Translations under genes and position numbers: made by a program
Assembly (NCBI GenBank): GCA_034430155.1
Contig: DAOUET010000158.1
Coordinates: 1 to 64,000, forward strand
Direction of reading: 5' to 3'
DNA length: 64,000 bases
DNA from: DAOUET01 sp034430155
GTDB taxonomy: Bacteria; Chloroflexota; Anaerolineae; Anaerolineales; UBA4823
The notes under the pieces: generated by a model
The model's database searches: none
What the model was told of the DNA's origin: nothing
Seen by the model: the letters and a program-made list of their open reading frames with translations, nothing else
Part shown: positions 17,521-25,829 of the stretch, in pieces
How positions within the stretch are numbered: the first letter of the stretch is position 1
Layout: each line of letters starts with the position of its first letter

Positions 17521-20082
17521 ATGAAAGTTCCACTGACCTGGTTGAAAGATTTCGTTGATATCACCCTGCCGGTTGATGAACTGGCTTACCTCCTGACTAT
17601 GGCTGGTTTAGAAGTCGGGGAAATCCATTTTGTCGGTTTACCCATGCCAAAGGAAACTGATATGGAATGGACCAGTGGTCACGTGCATCGACATGAAACC
17701 AAAATTTCTGGTATCGAATGGGATCCTGAGAAAATCGTTGTAGGTGCCATCTACGAGGTTATGCCACATCCCAATGCGGACCGGCTGGTTTTGTGCCGCC
17801 TGGATGATGGTGAAGGGGAGCATATCATCCTGACGGGCGCCCCCAACCTCTTTCCTTATAAGGGCAAAGGGCACTTAGACCAACCCTTGAAGGTCGCATA
17901 TGCGCGCCGGGGTGCCCAGCTTTATGACGGTCACCAACCTGGTCAGGTCCTAATGACTTTAAAGCCCACAAAAATCCGCGGTTTTGAATCATATTCCATG
18001 GCCTGTTCGGAAAAAGAGCTGGGCATATCTGAAGATCATGAAGGTGTGATCATCCTTGATGAGCAGGCACCCACCGGTATACCATTGGCAGATTACATGG
18101 GTGATATCGTTTTGGATATCGAGATAACCCCCAACATCGCCCGCGATGCCAACATTATCGGGGTTGCCCGGGAAATTGCTGCTTTGACAAATCAAGAGTT
18201 GCATTATCCATCCTTTGAAACGCCTATGCAAGGACCTCCCATAATAAATCGCCTCGCTATCGAGATTCGCGAACCCAAGCTCAACCCGCGGTTTGTTTTG
18301 GGATTGATCGAAGGGATTGAGATCAAACCCAGCCCTTACGAGATTCAGCGCCGGTTGCGCCTGGCAGGTATGCGTCCGATCAACAACGTTGTAGACGCCA
18401 CCAACTATGCCATGTTGGAGTTAGGTGAACCGCTTCATGCCTTCGACTACGATGTCTTGGTTATGCGGGCCGATGGTAAGCCACCCACAATCATCACCCG
18501 AACCGCACAGCCGGGAGAAAGCTTGACTACCCTGGATGGTGAAAAGCGTCATTTGGACGATTTCACCGTACTGGTTTGCGACACCGCCGGACCACTATCG
18601 ATTGCCGGGGTAATGGGAGGTGCCGAATCCGAAGTCAGTCAAAAAACCCGCAATGTCCTGCTGGAGGGTGCTGGTTGGAACTTCATAAATATTCGCCGGA
18701 CGTTGTCATCTCAGCGGATGTCATCCGAAGCTGCTTATCGCTTCTCTCGCGGTGTGCATCCTGCCATGGCTGAATGTGGGGTTCGCCGTGGATTGGAATT
18801 GATGCGACAATGGACAGGAGGCGTGGTTGCCCAAGGATTGGTAGATAACTACCCCTTGCCTCCCCAAGATCCTATCGTCGAGGTCACGCCCAAAGATGTC
18901 AAACGCTGGTTGGGCATCCATCTCGAACCGCATGAGATCGCAGGTTTGCTACGCCGGCTGGAATTCTCGGTCGATATCGAGGGAGAGATCGCACGTGCGA
19001 CCACCCCAGACCATCGTTTGGATATCGGCGAAGATATAATCGGCCTCGCCGATATTATGGAAGAGCTTGCCCGGATCCATGGTTACGACCGTATCCCCGA
19101 AACGCGCTTATCGGACGAATTACCGGCCCATATCGACAATCCTCAGGTCGAAAAGGAGGAGCGCCTCCGTGATTTGTTGGTCAGCCTTGGATTGCAGGAG
19201 GTGATCTCCTACCGCCTCACCTCGCCGGAGAGTGAATCTCGTTTCTTAGCGCCGGGCAGCTCATCAGATCAGAAACCATATATTCGTTTGGCCAATCCTA
19301 TCGTCAGCAACCGGATCGTCATGCGTCAGAGCCTTCTGGCAAGCCTGCTTGAAATAGTTGAACATAACGCTCGGTTACGTTATCGCCAGACGTTCTTCGA
19401 GATCGGCCCGGTCTTTCTTCCATCTGAAGACAGTTTGCTGCCAGAAGAGCCTCAAAAACTGGCGCTGGTTATGACGGGTCCCCGGCATATACCGACCTGG
19501 CAGGCTTCCGATAATAATCCCCTCGATTTCTATGATCTCAAAGGGGTCATCACCGCAACCCTGGAAGGGCTGCATCTACAAAACTCACGGTATGAGCCTT
19601 CTCAACATGCCTCTTTCCATCCCGGAAAATGTGCGCGGGTCTGGCTGGGCGAGCATGAGATCGGCGCTTTTGGCGAATTACATCCCTTGGTACGAGGGCG
19701 CTACGATCTCCCTGAAACCCCCCTGCTTGCAGCTGAATTGGATTTGAACGTCATATTGGCGCTCTTACCGGAGCGTTACGAGGTCAAACCCGTGCCTGCT
19801 TATCCACCCGTGTTGGAGGATTTGGCTTTTGTCGTCGATGAAAGCCTCCCAGCCGCCCGTGTTCTACAGGCCATCCAACAGGCTGGCGGTGACACCGTTA
19901 CTGCCATCGATTTGTTCGATGTATATCGTGGCGAACAGGTCGGTTCTGATAAGAAAAGCTTGGCTTACAACCTTACCTACCAGGACCCTGATTGTACCCT
20001 CACTGACGAAGATGTGGCTGTTATTCGCCAAAGGATCATCAACTTGCTTGAAATGGAACTTGGAGCCAAGCTGCGCCAATAA
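17521..20082 (+). CDS. pheT: phenylalanyl-tRNA synthetase, beta subunit
   Basis: PheT forms the tRNA-binding and editing subunit. The 853-residue length is slightly above the usual 800. Order of domains: N-terminal MKVPLTWLKDFVDI, an EMAP/tRNA-binding OB domain (about 75-200, with HPNADRLVLCRLDDG), the B3/B4 editing domain (RPINNVVDATNYAMLELG at about 282-299), B5 (about 455-530), the catalytic-like core, and the C-terminal anticodon-binding ferredoxin fold (about 760-853, with PAYPPVLEDLAFVVDE). An extra segment at about 38-65 with several His residues lengthens the region before the OB fold. AAGGAGTG precedes the ATG. Confidence 0.96.
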   Translation: MKVPLTWLKDFVDITLPVDELAYLLTMAGLEVGEIHFVGLPMPKETDMEWTSGHVHRHETKISGIEWDPEKIVVGAIYEVMPHPNADRLVLCRLDDGEGEHIILTGAPNLFPYKGKGHLDQPLKVAYARRGAQLYDGHQPGQVLMTLKPTKIRGFESYSMACSEKELGISEDHEGVIILDEQAPTGIPLADYMGDIVLDIEITPNIARDANIIGVAREIAALTNQELHYPSFETPMQGPPIINRLAIEIREPKLNPRFVLGLIEGIEIKPSPYEIQRRLRLAGMRPINNVVDATNYAMLELGEPLHAFDYDVLVMRADGKPPTIITRTAQPGESLTTLDGEKRHLDDFTVLVCDTAGPLSIAGVMGGAESEVSQKTRNVLLEGAGWNFINIRRTLSSQRMSSEAAYRFSRGVHPAMAECGVRRGLELMRQWTGGVVAQGLVDNYPLPPQDPIVEVTPKDVKRWLGIHLEPHEIAGLLRRLEFSVDIEGEIARATTPDHRLDIGEDIIGLADIMEELARIHGYDRIPETRLSDELPAHIDNPQVEKEERLRDLLVSLGLQEVISYRLTSPESESRFLAPGSSSDQKPYIRLANPIVSNRIVMRQSLLASLLEIVEHNARLRYRQTFFEIGPVFLPSEDSLLPEEPQKLALVMTGPRHIPTWQASDNNPLDFYDLKGVITATLEGLHLQNSRYEPSQHASFHPGKCARVWLGEHEIGAFGELHPLVRGRYDLPETPLLAAELDLNVILALLPERYEVKPVPAYPPVLEDLAFVVDESLPAARVLQAIQQAGGDTVTAIDLFDVYRGEQVGSDKKSLAYNLTYQDPDCTLTDEDVAVIRQRIINLLEMELGAKLRQ

Positions 20083-20113
20083 TTGCAGCTGATGATTAGA
20101 TATGCCATATCTC

Positions 20114-20142
20114 TTGCGTTTCTACCCGTTGTGCTCTATACT
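20114..20142 (+). promoter_or_regulatory. promoter for the small membrane protein gene
   Basis: TTGCGT (20114-20119) and TATACT (20137-20142) are 17 bases apart. The transcript would start near 20149, some 34 bases before the ATG. Confidence 0.6.
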
Positions 20143-20182
20143 TTAGCAAATCTGACATTAATCTGAGTGAGGAGGAAGAATT

Positions 20183-20479
20183 ATGGATAGAAGAACCACA
20201 GGAATCATCGCCACTGTCGTAACTGCCCTATTATGCGGTTGCCCAGGTTTGGTAGGTTTGTGTTGGGGTGGTATCGCTGCCATTGTCAGTTTCGTCCCAA
20301 ACTCCAATATCGACATCGGTGGGAGCAATGACCCTCGTACAGCTTTATTTTCAGGGCTCGGAGCGCTTTGTGTTGGACTTCTTTTTATCGCCATTCCTTT
20401 CGTTGTAGGTTATTTCACCCTACGTGAAAAGCCTGACCAGACTTCAGTTCCAGATGAGCCCATCCCCCCCGCAATTTGA
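20183..20479 (+). CDS. small two-helix membrane protein, function unknown
   Basis: I do not recognise this family with confidence. The 98-residue product has two hydrophobic segments (about 7-36 and 53-77) joined by a short polar loop with SNIDIGGSNDPR. It ends in an acidic, Pro-rich tail. The first helix contains CGCPGLVGLCWGG, rich in Cys and Gly. The ribosome binding site GAGGAGGAAG is strong and well spaced, its own promoter is visible at 20114 and a terminator follows, so the gene is very likely real and monocistronic. Confidence 0.75.
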   Translation: MDRRTTGIIATVVTALLCGCPGLVGLCWGGIAAIVSFVPNSNIDIGGSNDPRTALFSGLGALCVGLLFIAIPFVVGYFTLREKPDQTSVPDEPIPPAI

Positions 20480-20486
20480 AGAATAA

Positions 20487-20675
20487 TTAATCAGGACAGC
20501 AGACCGGAAAGGGTTGGGCTTCAATCCCGGCCCTTTTCAGGTTAATATCAACAATACCCTGGGCATTGAGCATGGTCCCCATCGCTCCATCCATGAGGAT
20601 GGCCTGATTTCTCTCAGCGAGAACCGGTGTGATCTGCCCGGTTTTTTGGTGAGGTCTGGTCTCAGGTTGCCCGTC
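20487..20675 (-). other. 62-codon open frame in phase after the DUF1786 stop codon
   Basis: After the TGA that ends the DUF1786 gene, the same minus-strand frame stays open for 62 codons to TAA at 20487. It would read from DGQPETRPHQ to IEAQPFPVCCPD. It includes ILMDGAMGTML, which resembles the start of homocysteine methyltransferase domains. It may be a decayed gene fragment or chance. The plus-strand terminator at 20507 lies within it. Confidence 0.3.
20507..20537 (+). terminator. intrinsic terminator after the small membrane protein gene
   Basis: AAAGGG-TT-GGG and CCC-GG-CCCTTT pair around CTTCAAT (roughly), followed by TTTTC. The T-run is short, so strength is uncertain. It lies 28 bases after the stop codon. 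Confidence 0.5.
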
Positions 20676-21836
20676 TCATAAATCCCACGGTGGCTTACCA
20701 CTTCCCCCTCCTCCTTGCAAAGACGCCCGGATTGGCTCGCTGAATTCGGGCATAAGGTCAGCCACAGCTCCTAACAATCCGTAGCAACCCGCCAACATCA
20801 TGTCCCCGAACGGCACCGCGAAGTACGGGCGCAGGTATGAGGCTCTCATTAAGTTGCGACGAGGTCCAGTCACCGCCACCCCATAATCATCACCAGAGAG
20901 AGGCAAAGCCTCTGGGTGATAGATCAGTGCTCCGTGACCGTTATCACCAAAGACATCCTCATGAGTAAGTTGGCCTTTAGCCAGCAAGATCAGCAACCGC
21001 TCCATCTTGGGGAGATCAATCAAGCCAGTATGGTGTTCAAAGACCCCCTCAATACCTGTCGGTCCAAGCCGGAAAGCCAACGTATGGAAATTCCCCACAT
21101 TGGCAATCATCACCCTCTGGCGCGCCGCAACTTGCGCATCATAAGTAGCACCCATAACCGCGGCCGGCGCGGTGTCCATTACCACCAGCGGCACCCCCTC
21201 CGAATACAAGTGCGTTTCTTCCCGGTATGACCTCACCACCCCCAGTAAACGGGTCATAATCTCAGGAACGTCCTCAGCCCGGTAAGCAAACGCGCTCAGG
21301 CAATTCTCTGTCCGGATGCGCCGGTCGAGGTAATCGAATCGGAACTGGCGGTCAGAGTAATTGGGCGGGGCATTGCCGTGATCAAACACGGCCACCGCCA
21401 CTGCTGCTAGGTTGGTTAAGGAAACATCAAATGGTTCCAGCGCCTGAACGATCGCGGTTAAGTCGAAATCGCGCAGCTGCAATCTCGTAATAGGTGCCGG
21501 GAGTTTCATCGCCTCGTCTTCGCTCACCACCCGGATGCCCATCTCTTCCACCTCTTCCAGATTATCATTGAATGATCGGGCAGCCTCTTGGGTGGCAAAG
21601 ACTGGCAGGCCAGCTCGCACGTGAGCCTCCGCTGCCCATTGGCTTGGTCCTCCACCCATGGTTACTCCGCTGAGCAGTAAGGGTTCGTTTCGCCTAGTCG
21701 CCTCCTTTATCTTCCGATAGACGATCATGGTGGACGATGGGACCACTAATTTGAAGCCATTTTCGATGTCTAGGCGGGAGTCATAAAGATAGATATCCTG
21801 AGTGCCGGTGCCGATGTCAACGGTAAGTATTTGCAT
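20676..21836 (-). CDS. DUF1786 family protein, ASKHA-like fold
   Basis: The 386-residue product begins MQILTVDIGTGTQDIYLYD, the DxGTxT phosphate-binding pattern typical of actin/hexokinase-like ATPases and the hallmark of the DUF1786 family. Some databases label the family a putative pyruvate formate-lyase activating enzyme, but there is no radical-SAM CxxxCxxC here, so that name should not be used. A second Gly-rich region is SGVTMGGGPSQW (about 56-67) and a third IANVGNFHTLAFRLG (about 229-243). The biochemical role is unknown. TATAAA ends eight bases before the ATG on the minus strand and there is no ribosome binding site, so the mRNA may be leaderless. Confidence 0.75.
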   Translation of the reverse strand: MQILTVDIGTGTQDIYLYDSRLDIENGFKLVVPSSTMIVYRKIKEATRRNEPLLLSGVTMGGGPSQWAAEAHVRAGLPVFATQEAARSFNDNLEEVEEMGIRVVSEDEAMKLPAPITRLQLRDFDLTAIVQALEPFDVSLTNLAAVAVAVFDHGNAPPNYSDRQFRFDYLDRRIRTENCLSAFAYRAEDVPEIMTRLLGVVRSYREETHLYSEGVPLVVMDTAPAAVMGATYDAQVAARQRVMIANVGNFHTLAFRLGPTGIEGVFEHHTGLIDLPKMERLLILLAKGQLTHEDVFGDNGHGALIYHPEALPLSGDDYGVAVTGPRRNLMRASYLRPYFAVPFGDMMLAGCYGLLGAVADLMPEFSEPIRASLQGGGGSGKPPWDL

Positions 21837-22159
21837 AAAATTCTTTTATAGAAACTTGTATCGACTTATTATTAAATTACGAGCTTTGCTGTTGATGTCC
21901 GCCGAAAATAGCTGATTTTATCTTTTTATAGGGCATTTGTTTGCCTTGACGAATAATCTCCGTCAAGGACATCTGGGGATCCCTAAAGTCTACCACAAGG
22001 AAAGAGCAGGGTCAGATTTTCAAGTAGGGTATACTTGGGGAGAATTTTCACGGCAAAGACCATATTTCTCAACTTTACATGAATTTGGAACAACCCTCCA
22101 CAAGTCACCAGGTCATGGTTACCGCCAAATGAAGAATATTTATCCCTAGGTGCTGTTTT
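21837..22159. other. divergent intergenic region with an 8-bp palindrome
   Basis: This region separates DUF1786 (minus) from methylmalonyl-CoA mutase (plus). The inverted repeat CCTTGACG (21944-21951) and CGTCAAGG (21961-21968) has a 9-base loop and could be an operator. TATAAA at 21850-21845 serves the minus-strand gene. TATACT at 22030-22035 is a possible plus-strand -10 box without a clear -35. A 70-codon frame at 21937-22149 has no ribosome binding site and no recognised motif, and I do not call it a gene. Confidence 0.4.
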
Positions 22160-23815
22160 ATGACTCTCGAAGATGAAATCAATCGTTGGAAGCTTAAAAC
22201 CCTTAACCCGGCTTTAAGACAATGTCCCGGACGTAAGCCCAAATTTGAAACTTCGTCTGGGATTCCTCTACCCTCAATACTTACCCCACCCGCCCCTGAT
22301 CCAGATTATCAGGAAAAACTCGGTTTTCCAGGAGAATATCCTTTTACCCGGGGCGTACACCCTACTATGTATCGCAGCCGGTTCTGGACCATGCGGCAAT
22401 ACGCCGGCTATGCCACCGCCCAGGAATCTAACCGACGTTACCGTTACCTTTTAGAACAGGGACAAACCGGTCTCTCGGTGGCTTTTGACTTGCCCACCCA
22501 GATCGGTTACGACCCTGATGACCCGATCGCGGCAGGAGAGGTCGGCAAAGTTGGCGTTTCAATATCATCCCTGGACGACATGGAAATGCTCTTCCATGAA
22601 ATTCCTTTAGATAAAGTTTCAACCAGCATGACCATCAACGCCCCAGCTGCGGTTCTGCTCGCCATGTATATCGCCGTCGCCAAAAAGCAGGGCGTCGATC
22701 CTAAGCAGCTACGTGGCACAATTCAAAACGATATTCTTAAAGAATACATCGCTCGTGGCACCTATATCTTCCCACCAACACCATCGATGCGCTTGATCAC
22801 CGATGTGTTTCGCTATTGTGCGGTTGAAGTGCCTCGCTGGAATACAATCAGTATATCCGGCTATCACATTCGAGAGGCCGGATCAACAGCAGTACAAGAG
22901 GTTGCCTTCACACTGGCAAATGCAATTGCTTATGTCCAGGCAGCCATCGACTCCGGTTTGGACGTGGATAATTTCTCCAGCCAGCTTTCTTTCTTCTTTA
23001 ACGCTCACAATAACTTCCTGGAGGAAATCGCCAAATTCCGGGCTGCCCGGCGCATGTGGGCGAAGATCATGCGCCACCGCTTTGGCGCCAAGCAAGATCG
23101 CTCATGGATGTTACGCTTCCATACCCAGACTGGTGGCTCTACGTTAACTGCCCAGCAACCCGAAAATAATGTTGCCCGGGTCACGCTTCAGGCATTGGCT
23201 GCTGTATTTGGGGGCACACAATCCCTGCATACCAACAGTATGGACGAGGCTTTGTGGCTGCCCACCGAAAAATCAGTCCGCCTGGCTCTCCGGACCCAAC
23301 AGGTCATCGCTTACGAATCGGGGGTTGCCGATACCATCGATCCACTAGCGGGTTCATATCTGATAGAACATATTACCGATGAGATCGAACGCCTTGCCAC
23401 TGACTATATCAATGAGATTGATGAGATGGGCGGCGCTCTATCCGCCATCGAAAAGGGCTACATACAAAGGGAAATTCAGGAAGCAGCTTACCGTTCCCAG
23501 AAAGCAGTCGAAAGCCAGGAGCAGACCGTAGTTGGTTTAAACGCTTTCCAGGTCGATGAGTTGATCGAACTTGAACGTTTGAAGCTAGATCCCGCTATAG
23601 AGAACGCTCAACGCACTCGCCTGGAGGAGTTGCGAAATCGCAGGGACCCCGCCCGAACTAGCGAGTTGCTCGGTCGCCTGGATACGTCTGCCCGCACCTC
23701 GGAAAATCTTCTGCCTGTGTTCATCGCATGCGTGGAAAACCAGATAACCTTAGGCGAGGTCTGTGGCGTGTTGCGTTCCGTTTGGGGAGAATATCGAGCC
23801 TCCTCCGTACTATAA
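22160..23815 (+). CDS. methylmalonyl-CoA mutase, catalytic (large) subunit
   Basis: This 551-residue TIM-barrel protein interconverts methylmalonyl-CoA and succinyl-CoA with adenosylcobalamin. Conserved parts include YPFTRGVHPTMYRSRFWTMRQYAG (split here as TRGVHPTMY then RFWTMRQYAG), FDLPTQIGYDPDDP, and QTGGSTLTAQQPENN with the acyl-CoA site. It ends after the substrate-binding domain, so the B12-binding domain must be a separate protein encoded elsewhere, as in archaea and many Chloroflexota. It is followed 69 bases later by a methylmalonyl-CoA epimerase, which fits propionate or branched-chain amino acid metabolism. The ATG has no strong ribosome binding site. Confidence 0.92.
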   Translation: MTLEDEINRWKLKTLNPALRQCPGRKPKFETSSGIPLPSILTPPAPDPDYQEKLGFPGEYPFTRGVHPTMYRSRFWTMRQYAGYATAQESNRRYRYLLEQGQTGLSVAFDLPTQIGYDPDDPIAAGEVGKVGVSISSLDDMEMLFHEIPLDKVSTSMTINAPAAVLLAMYIAVAKKQGVDPKQLRGTIQNDILKEYIARGTYIFPPTPSMRLITDVFRYCAVEVPRWNTISISGYHIREAGSTAVQEVAFTLANAIAYVQAAIDSGLDVDNFSSQLSFFFNAHNNFLEEIAKFRAARRMWAKIMRHRFGAKQDRSWMLRFHTQTGGSTLTAQQPENNVARVTLQALAAVFGGTQSLHTNSMDEALWLPTEKSVRLALRTQQVIAYESGVADTIDPLAGSYLIEHITDEIERLATDYINEIDEMGGALSAIEKGYIQREIQEAAYRSQKAVESQEQTVVGLNAFQVDELIELERLKLDPAIENAQRTRLEELRNRRDPARTSELLGRLDTSARTSENLLPVFIACVENQITLGEVCGVLRSVWGEYRASSVL

Positions 23816-23884
23816 CAGATTGAAGTTTGGGAAACCATTTTTGATTAATTAGTTCTCTTCTTGGAGCCTATCAAGGAACTACTA

Positions 23885-24460
23885 ATGCCATCGATAAAAC
23901 GTATTGACCATATTGCCGTTGTTGTCGACGACATCGAATCTGCTCTGGGGTTCTGGCGGGATTCCCTCGGCTTGGAACTTCTTCACGTTGAGGACGTCCC
24001 GGATCAGGAATCTGTGGTTGCCTTCCTGAAGACCGGAGAAGGTGAGGTTGAGCTGGTCAAACCGACCACCGGAGATTCGGGGATCTCCCGATATCTACAT
24101 AAGCGAGGACCGGGTATCCATCACATCTGCTTTGAAGTAGACGACCTTCAGGCCTCATTAGCGATGTTGCGAGGTAAAGGCATCCGTTTGATCAACGAAA
24201 CGCCTCAAATTGGTACTGGTGGGAAAAAAATCGCCTTTATTCATCCTCAAAGTACCCAGGGTGTTTTAGTTGAACTTTATCAGCTCACGAAATCAGAGCC
24301 TGAAATTCGCTTGCAACGCGCCCGGGCTTTAGCCGACCGCGTTTTAAGTGAGGGGCAGGTCATGGCTGCGGCTGCTCTGGCATTCCTACGAGCTCTGCGA
24401 ACGAACGGGGACCGGGAAAAGACTGCTAGTAATGACACGGTCGGAGAGGTTGAAAAATGA
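23885..24460 (+). CDS. mce: methylmalonyl-CoA epimerase
   Basis: This VOC-fold metalloenzyme converts (S)- to (R)-methylmalonyl-CoA, the form used by the neighbouring mutase. Metal ligands are visible: His in RIDHIAVVVDD (about residue 8), His in GIHHICFEVDD (about 78) and Glu in GVLVELYQL (about 130). The family domain covers about the first 135 residues. The remaining 55 residues form an Ala- and Arg-rich helical tail of unknown role, longer than in typical 140-150 residue epimerases. The ATG at 23885 follows AAGGAA; an upstream in-frame TTG at 23861 is less likely. The stop overlaps the next start as ATGA. Confidence 0.9.
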   Translation: MPSIKRIDHIAVVVDDIESALGFWRDSLGLELLHVEDVPDQESVVAFLKTGEGEVELVKPTTGDSGISRYLHKRGPGIHHICFEVDDLQASLAMLRGKGIRLINETPQIGTGGKKIAFIHPQSTQGVLVELYQLTKSEPEIRLQRARALADRVLSEGQVMAAAALAFLRALRTNGDREKTASNDTVGEVEK

Positions 24461-25341
24461 GTGACCGCCTCATGTCCAAATCCAGTTCGTCTCAGCGTTT
24501 TTCCCTGCATGGATGGTTGGGTTTAGGGTTGATCGCCTTATTCTGGCCATTAAACTGGTTTCTTGACGGTCTCCGCACAAACTGGGGGTTTTTCCCGCTC
24601 TGGTTGGGTTATTCTTTGACTGTAGATGCGTTGGTTTTCCTCCGTCGGGGAACTTCTTTATTGACCAGAAACTGGCGAAAATATGTTGGATTATTTATCA
24701 TTTCAGCTCCGGTCTGGTGGTTATTCGAAGCCCTTAATGAACGCCTGCAAAACTGGCATTATGTTGGGTCCGAACTTTTTTCCCCACTTGCATTTTGGAT
24801 TTGGGCTACCTTAAGTTTTTCGACGGTAATTCCAGCTGTATTCGGCACCGCTGAATTTGCAGCCAGCTTCGATTTTCTCAAACGCCTGCGACCTGGACCT
24901 GTCATTCGACCAACTCGATTTGTGACCTGCTCTTTTTTTATAGTTGGTCTGATAACCTTTATTCTGATGATGATATGGCCGAAGATCTTTTTTCCCTTTT
25001 TGTGGCTGTCTCTTTATTTCATTATCGAACCGCTCAATATTTGGTTGGGAAATAGTAATATCACCCGTTGGACACAATATGGAAATTGGCGACCTGTAGG
25101 GGCATTGTGGACCGGGGTGCTGCTGACCGCTTTTTTCTGGGAAATGTGGAATTACTTCTCCTATCCTAAATGGGTATACCACGTCCCCTGGGGAGGCTGT
25201 TGCCATATCTTCGAGATGCCCTTATTGGGTTATGGCGGCTATCTACCCTTTTCATTAGAGCTCTTCGCGGTTTACCACATTGTCCAAGGTTTATTTGGGG
25301 ATAAAAACGGGGATTATGTAAAATTGATAATAGAAGAATGA
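24457..25341 (+). CDS. multi-pass membrane protein, function unknown
   Basis: I do not recognise a function. The 294-residue protein has about seven hydrophobic helices (roughly 20-37, 43-60, 72-90, 105-125, 150-170, 175-195 and 215-230). Trp and Phe are unusually common. The C-terminal part carries a conserved-looking stretch: FFWEMWNYFSYPKWVYH, then GGCCHIFEMPLLGYGGYLPF, which suggests a membrane-embedded site with Glu, Asn, His and Cys. The start overlaps the epimerase stop by four bases (ATGA), so they are translationally coupled, but nothing ties the protein to methylmalonyl-CoA chemistry. A bidirectional terminator follows. Confidence 0.75.
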   Translation: MSDRLMSKSSSSQRFSLHGWLGLGLIALFWPLNWFLDGLRTNWGFFPLWLGYSLTVDALVFLRRGTSLLTRNWRKYVGLFIISAPVWWLFEALNERLQNWHYVGSELFSPLAFWIWATLSFSTVIPAVFGTAEFAASFDFLKRLRPGPVIRPTRFVTCSFFIVGLITFILMMIWPKIFFPFLWLSLYFIIEPLNIWLGNSNITRWTQYGNWRPVGALWTGVLLTAFFWEMWNYFSYPKWVYHVPWGGCCHIFEMPLLGYGGYLPFSLELFAVYHIVQGLFGDKNGDYVKLIIEE

Positions 25342-25361
25342 TCTTCTAAGCCCTCGCAGGA

Positions 25362-25408
25362 AAAAAACAGGAACTCGATGATTTCATGCTCTCGAATTCC
25401 TGTTTTTC
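25362..25408. terminator. bidirectional intrinsic terminator between convergent genes
   Basis: CAGGAACTCGA and TCGAATTCCTG form an 11-position stem with one mismatch. It is preceded by seven A and followed by five T, so it can end transcripts from both the membrane protein gene and the convergent zinc-ribbon gene. Confidence 0.8.
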
Positions 25409-25446
25409 TGACCTCTCCACGAGATAATCATAAGTCAAGCTTCTGA

Positions 25447-25782
25447 TCAATCTTCTGGTTGTTCTTCACTTCTTAGGTATTCGTCTCTGCTTATAAACTC
25501 CCCACCTGAAATTTGTTGGTCAATCAAATGCCGCCCCTGATTAAAAGTAAACGCTACCTCAATTTGTTGAAAACAGCGTTTACTCCCGATCAGATATTTA
25601 CGACAGAAGTATGTGGTTTCTCCCTCTTGCTCACCATAATTTATGCTCAAGTCGTTATGTAAATCCACCCGCGTACGGATGACTTCACCGCAGCGATTAC
25701 ACTTAACATATACCCAATAAGCCGCAGCATCCTTGTCGCTAGGTGCAGTCACCTTGCCTTTCAATTTCTTAAATAAGCCCAT
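25447..25782 (-). CDS. small zinc-ribbon-like protein, function unknown
   Basis: The 111-residue product has CNRCGE (about 28-33) and, 30 residues on, FCRKYLIGSKRC (about 60-71), a four-cysteine arrangement that could bind one zinc. No enzyme motif is seen. It is soluble, with a charged C-terminus (EYLRSEEQPED). GGAGG lies ten bases before the ATG at 25782; a GTG one codon upstream is possible. It is 44 bases downstream of the M1 peptidase start region on the same strand order (peptidase is further left), so they may not be co-transcribed. I know no firm family name for it. Confidence 0.7.
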   Translation of the reverse strand: MGLFKKLKGKVTAPSDKDAAAYWVYVKCNRCGEVIRTRVDLHNDLSINYGEQEGETTYFCRKYLIGSKRCFQQIEVAFTFNQGRHLIDQQISGGEFISRDEYLRSEEQPED

Positions 25783-25829
25783 CACTCAGCCTCCATCCGC
25801 GTTTGCCTGCGCCTCATCACCGTTTAATA

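Noticed and set aside
20676..20678. Selenocysteine readthrough of the DUF1786 TGA
   Set aside because: No convincing SECIS hairpin follows the TGA and the protein already ends in a complete domain.
21937..22149. 70-codon frame before methylmalonyl-CoA mutase
   Set aside because: No ribosome binding site or motif; it overlaps a palindrome and probable promoter region.
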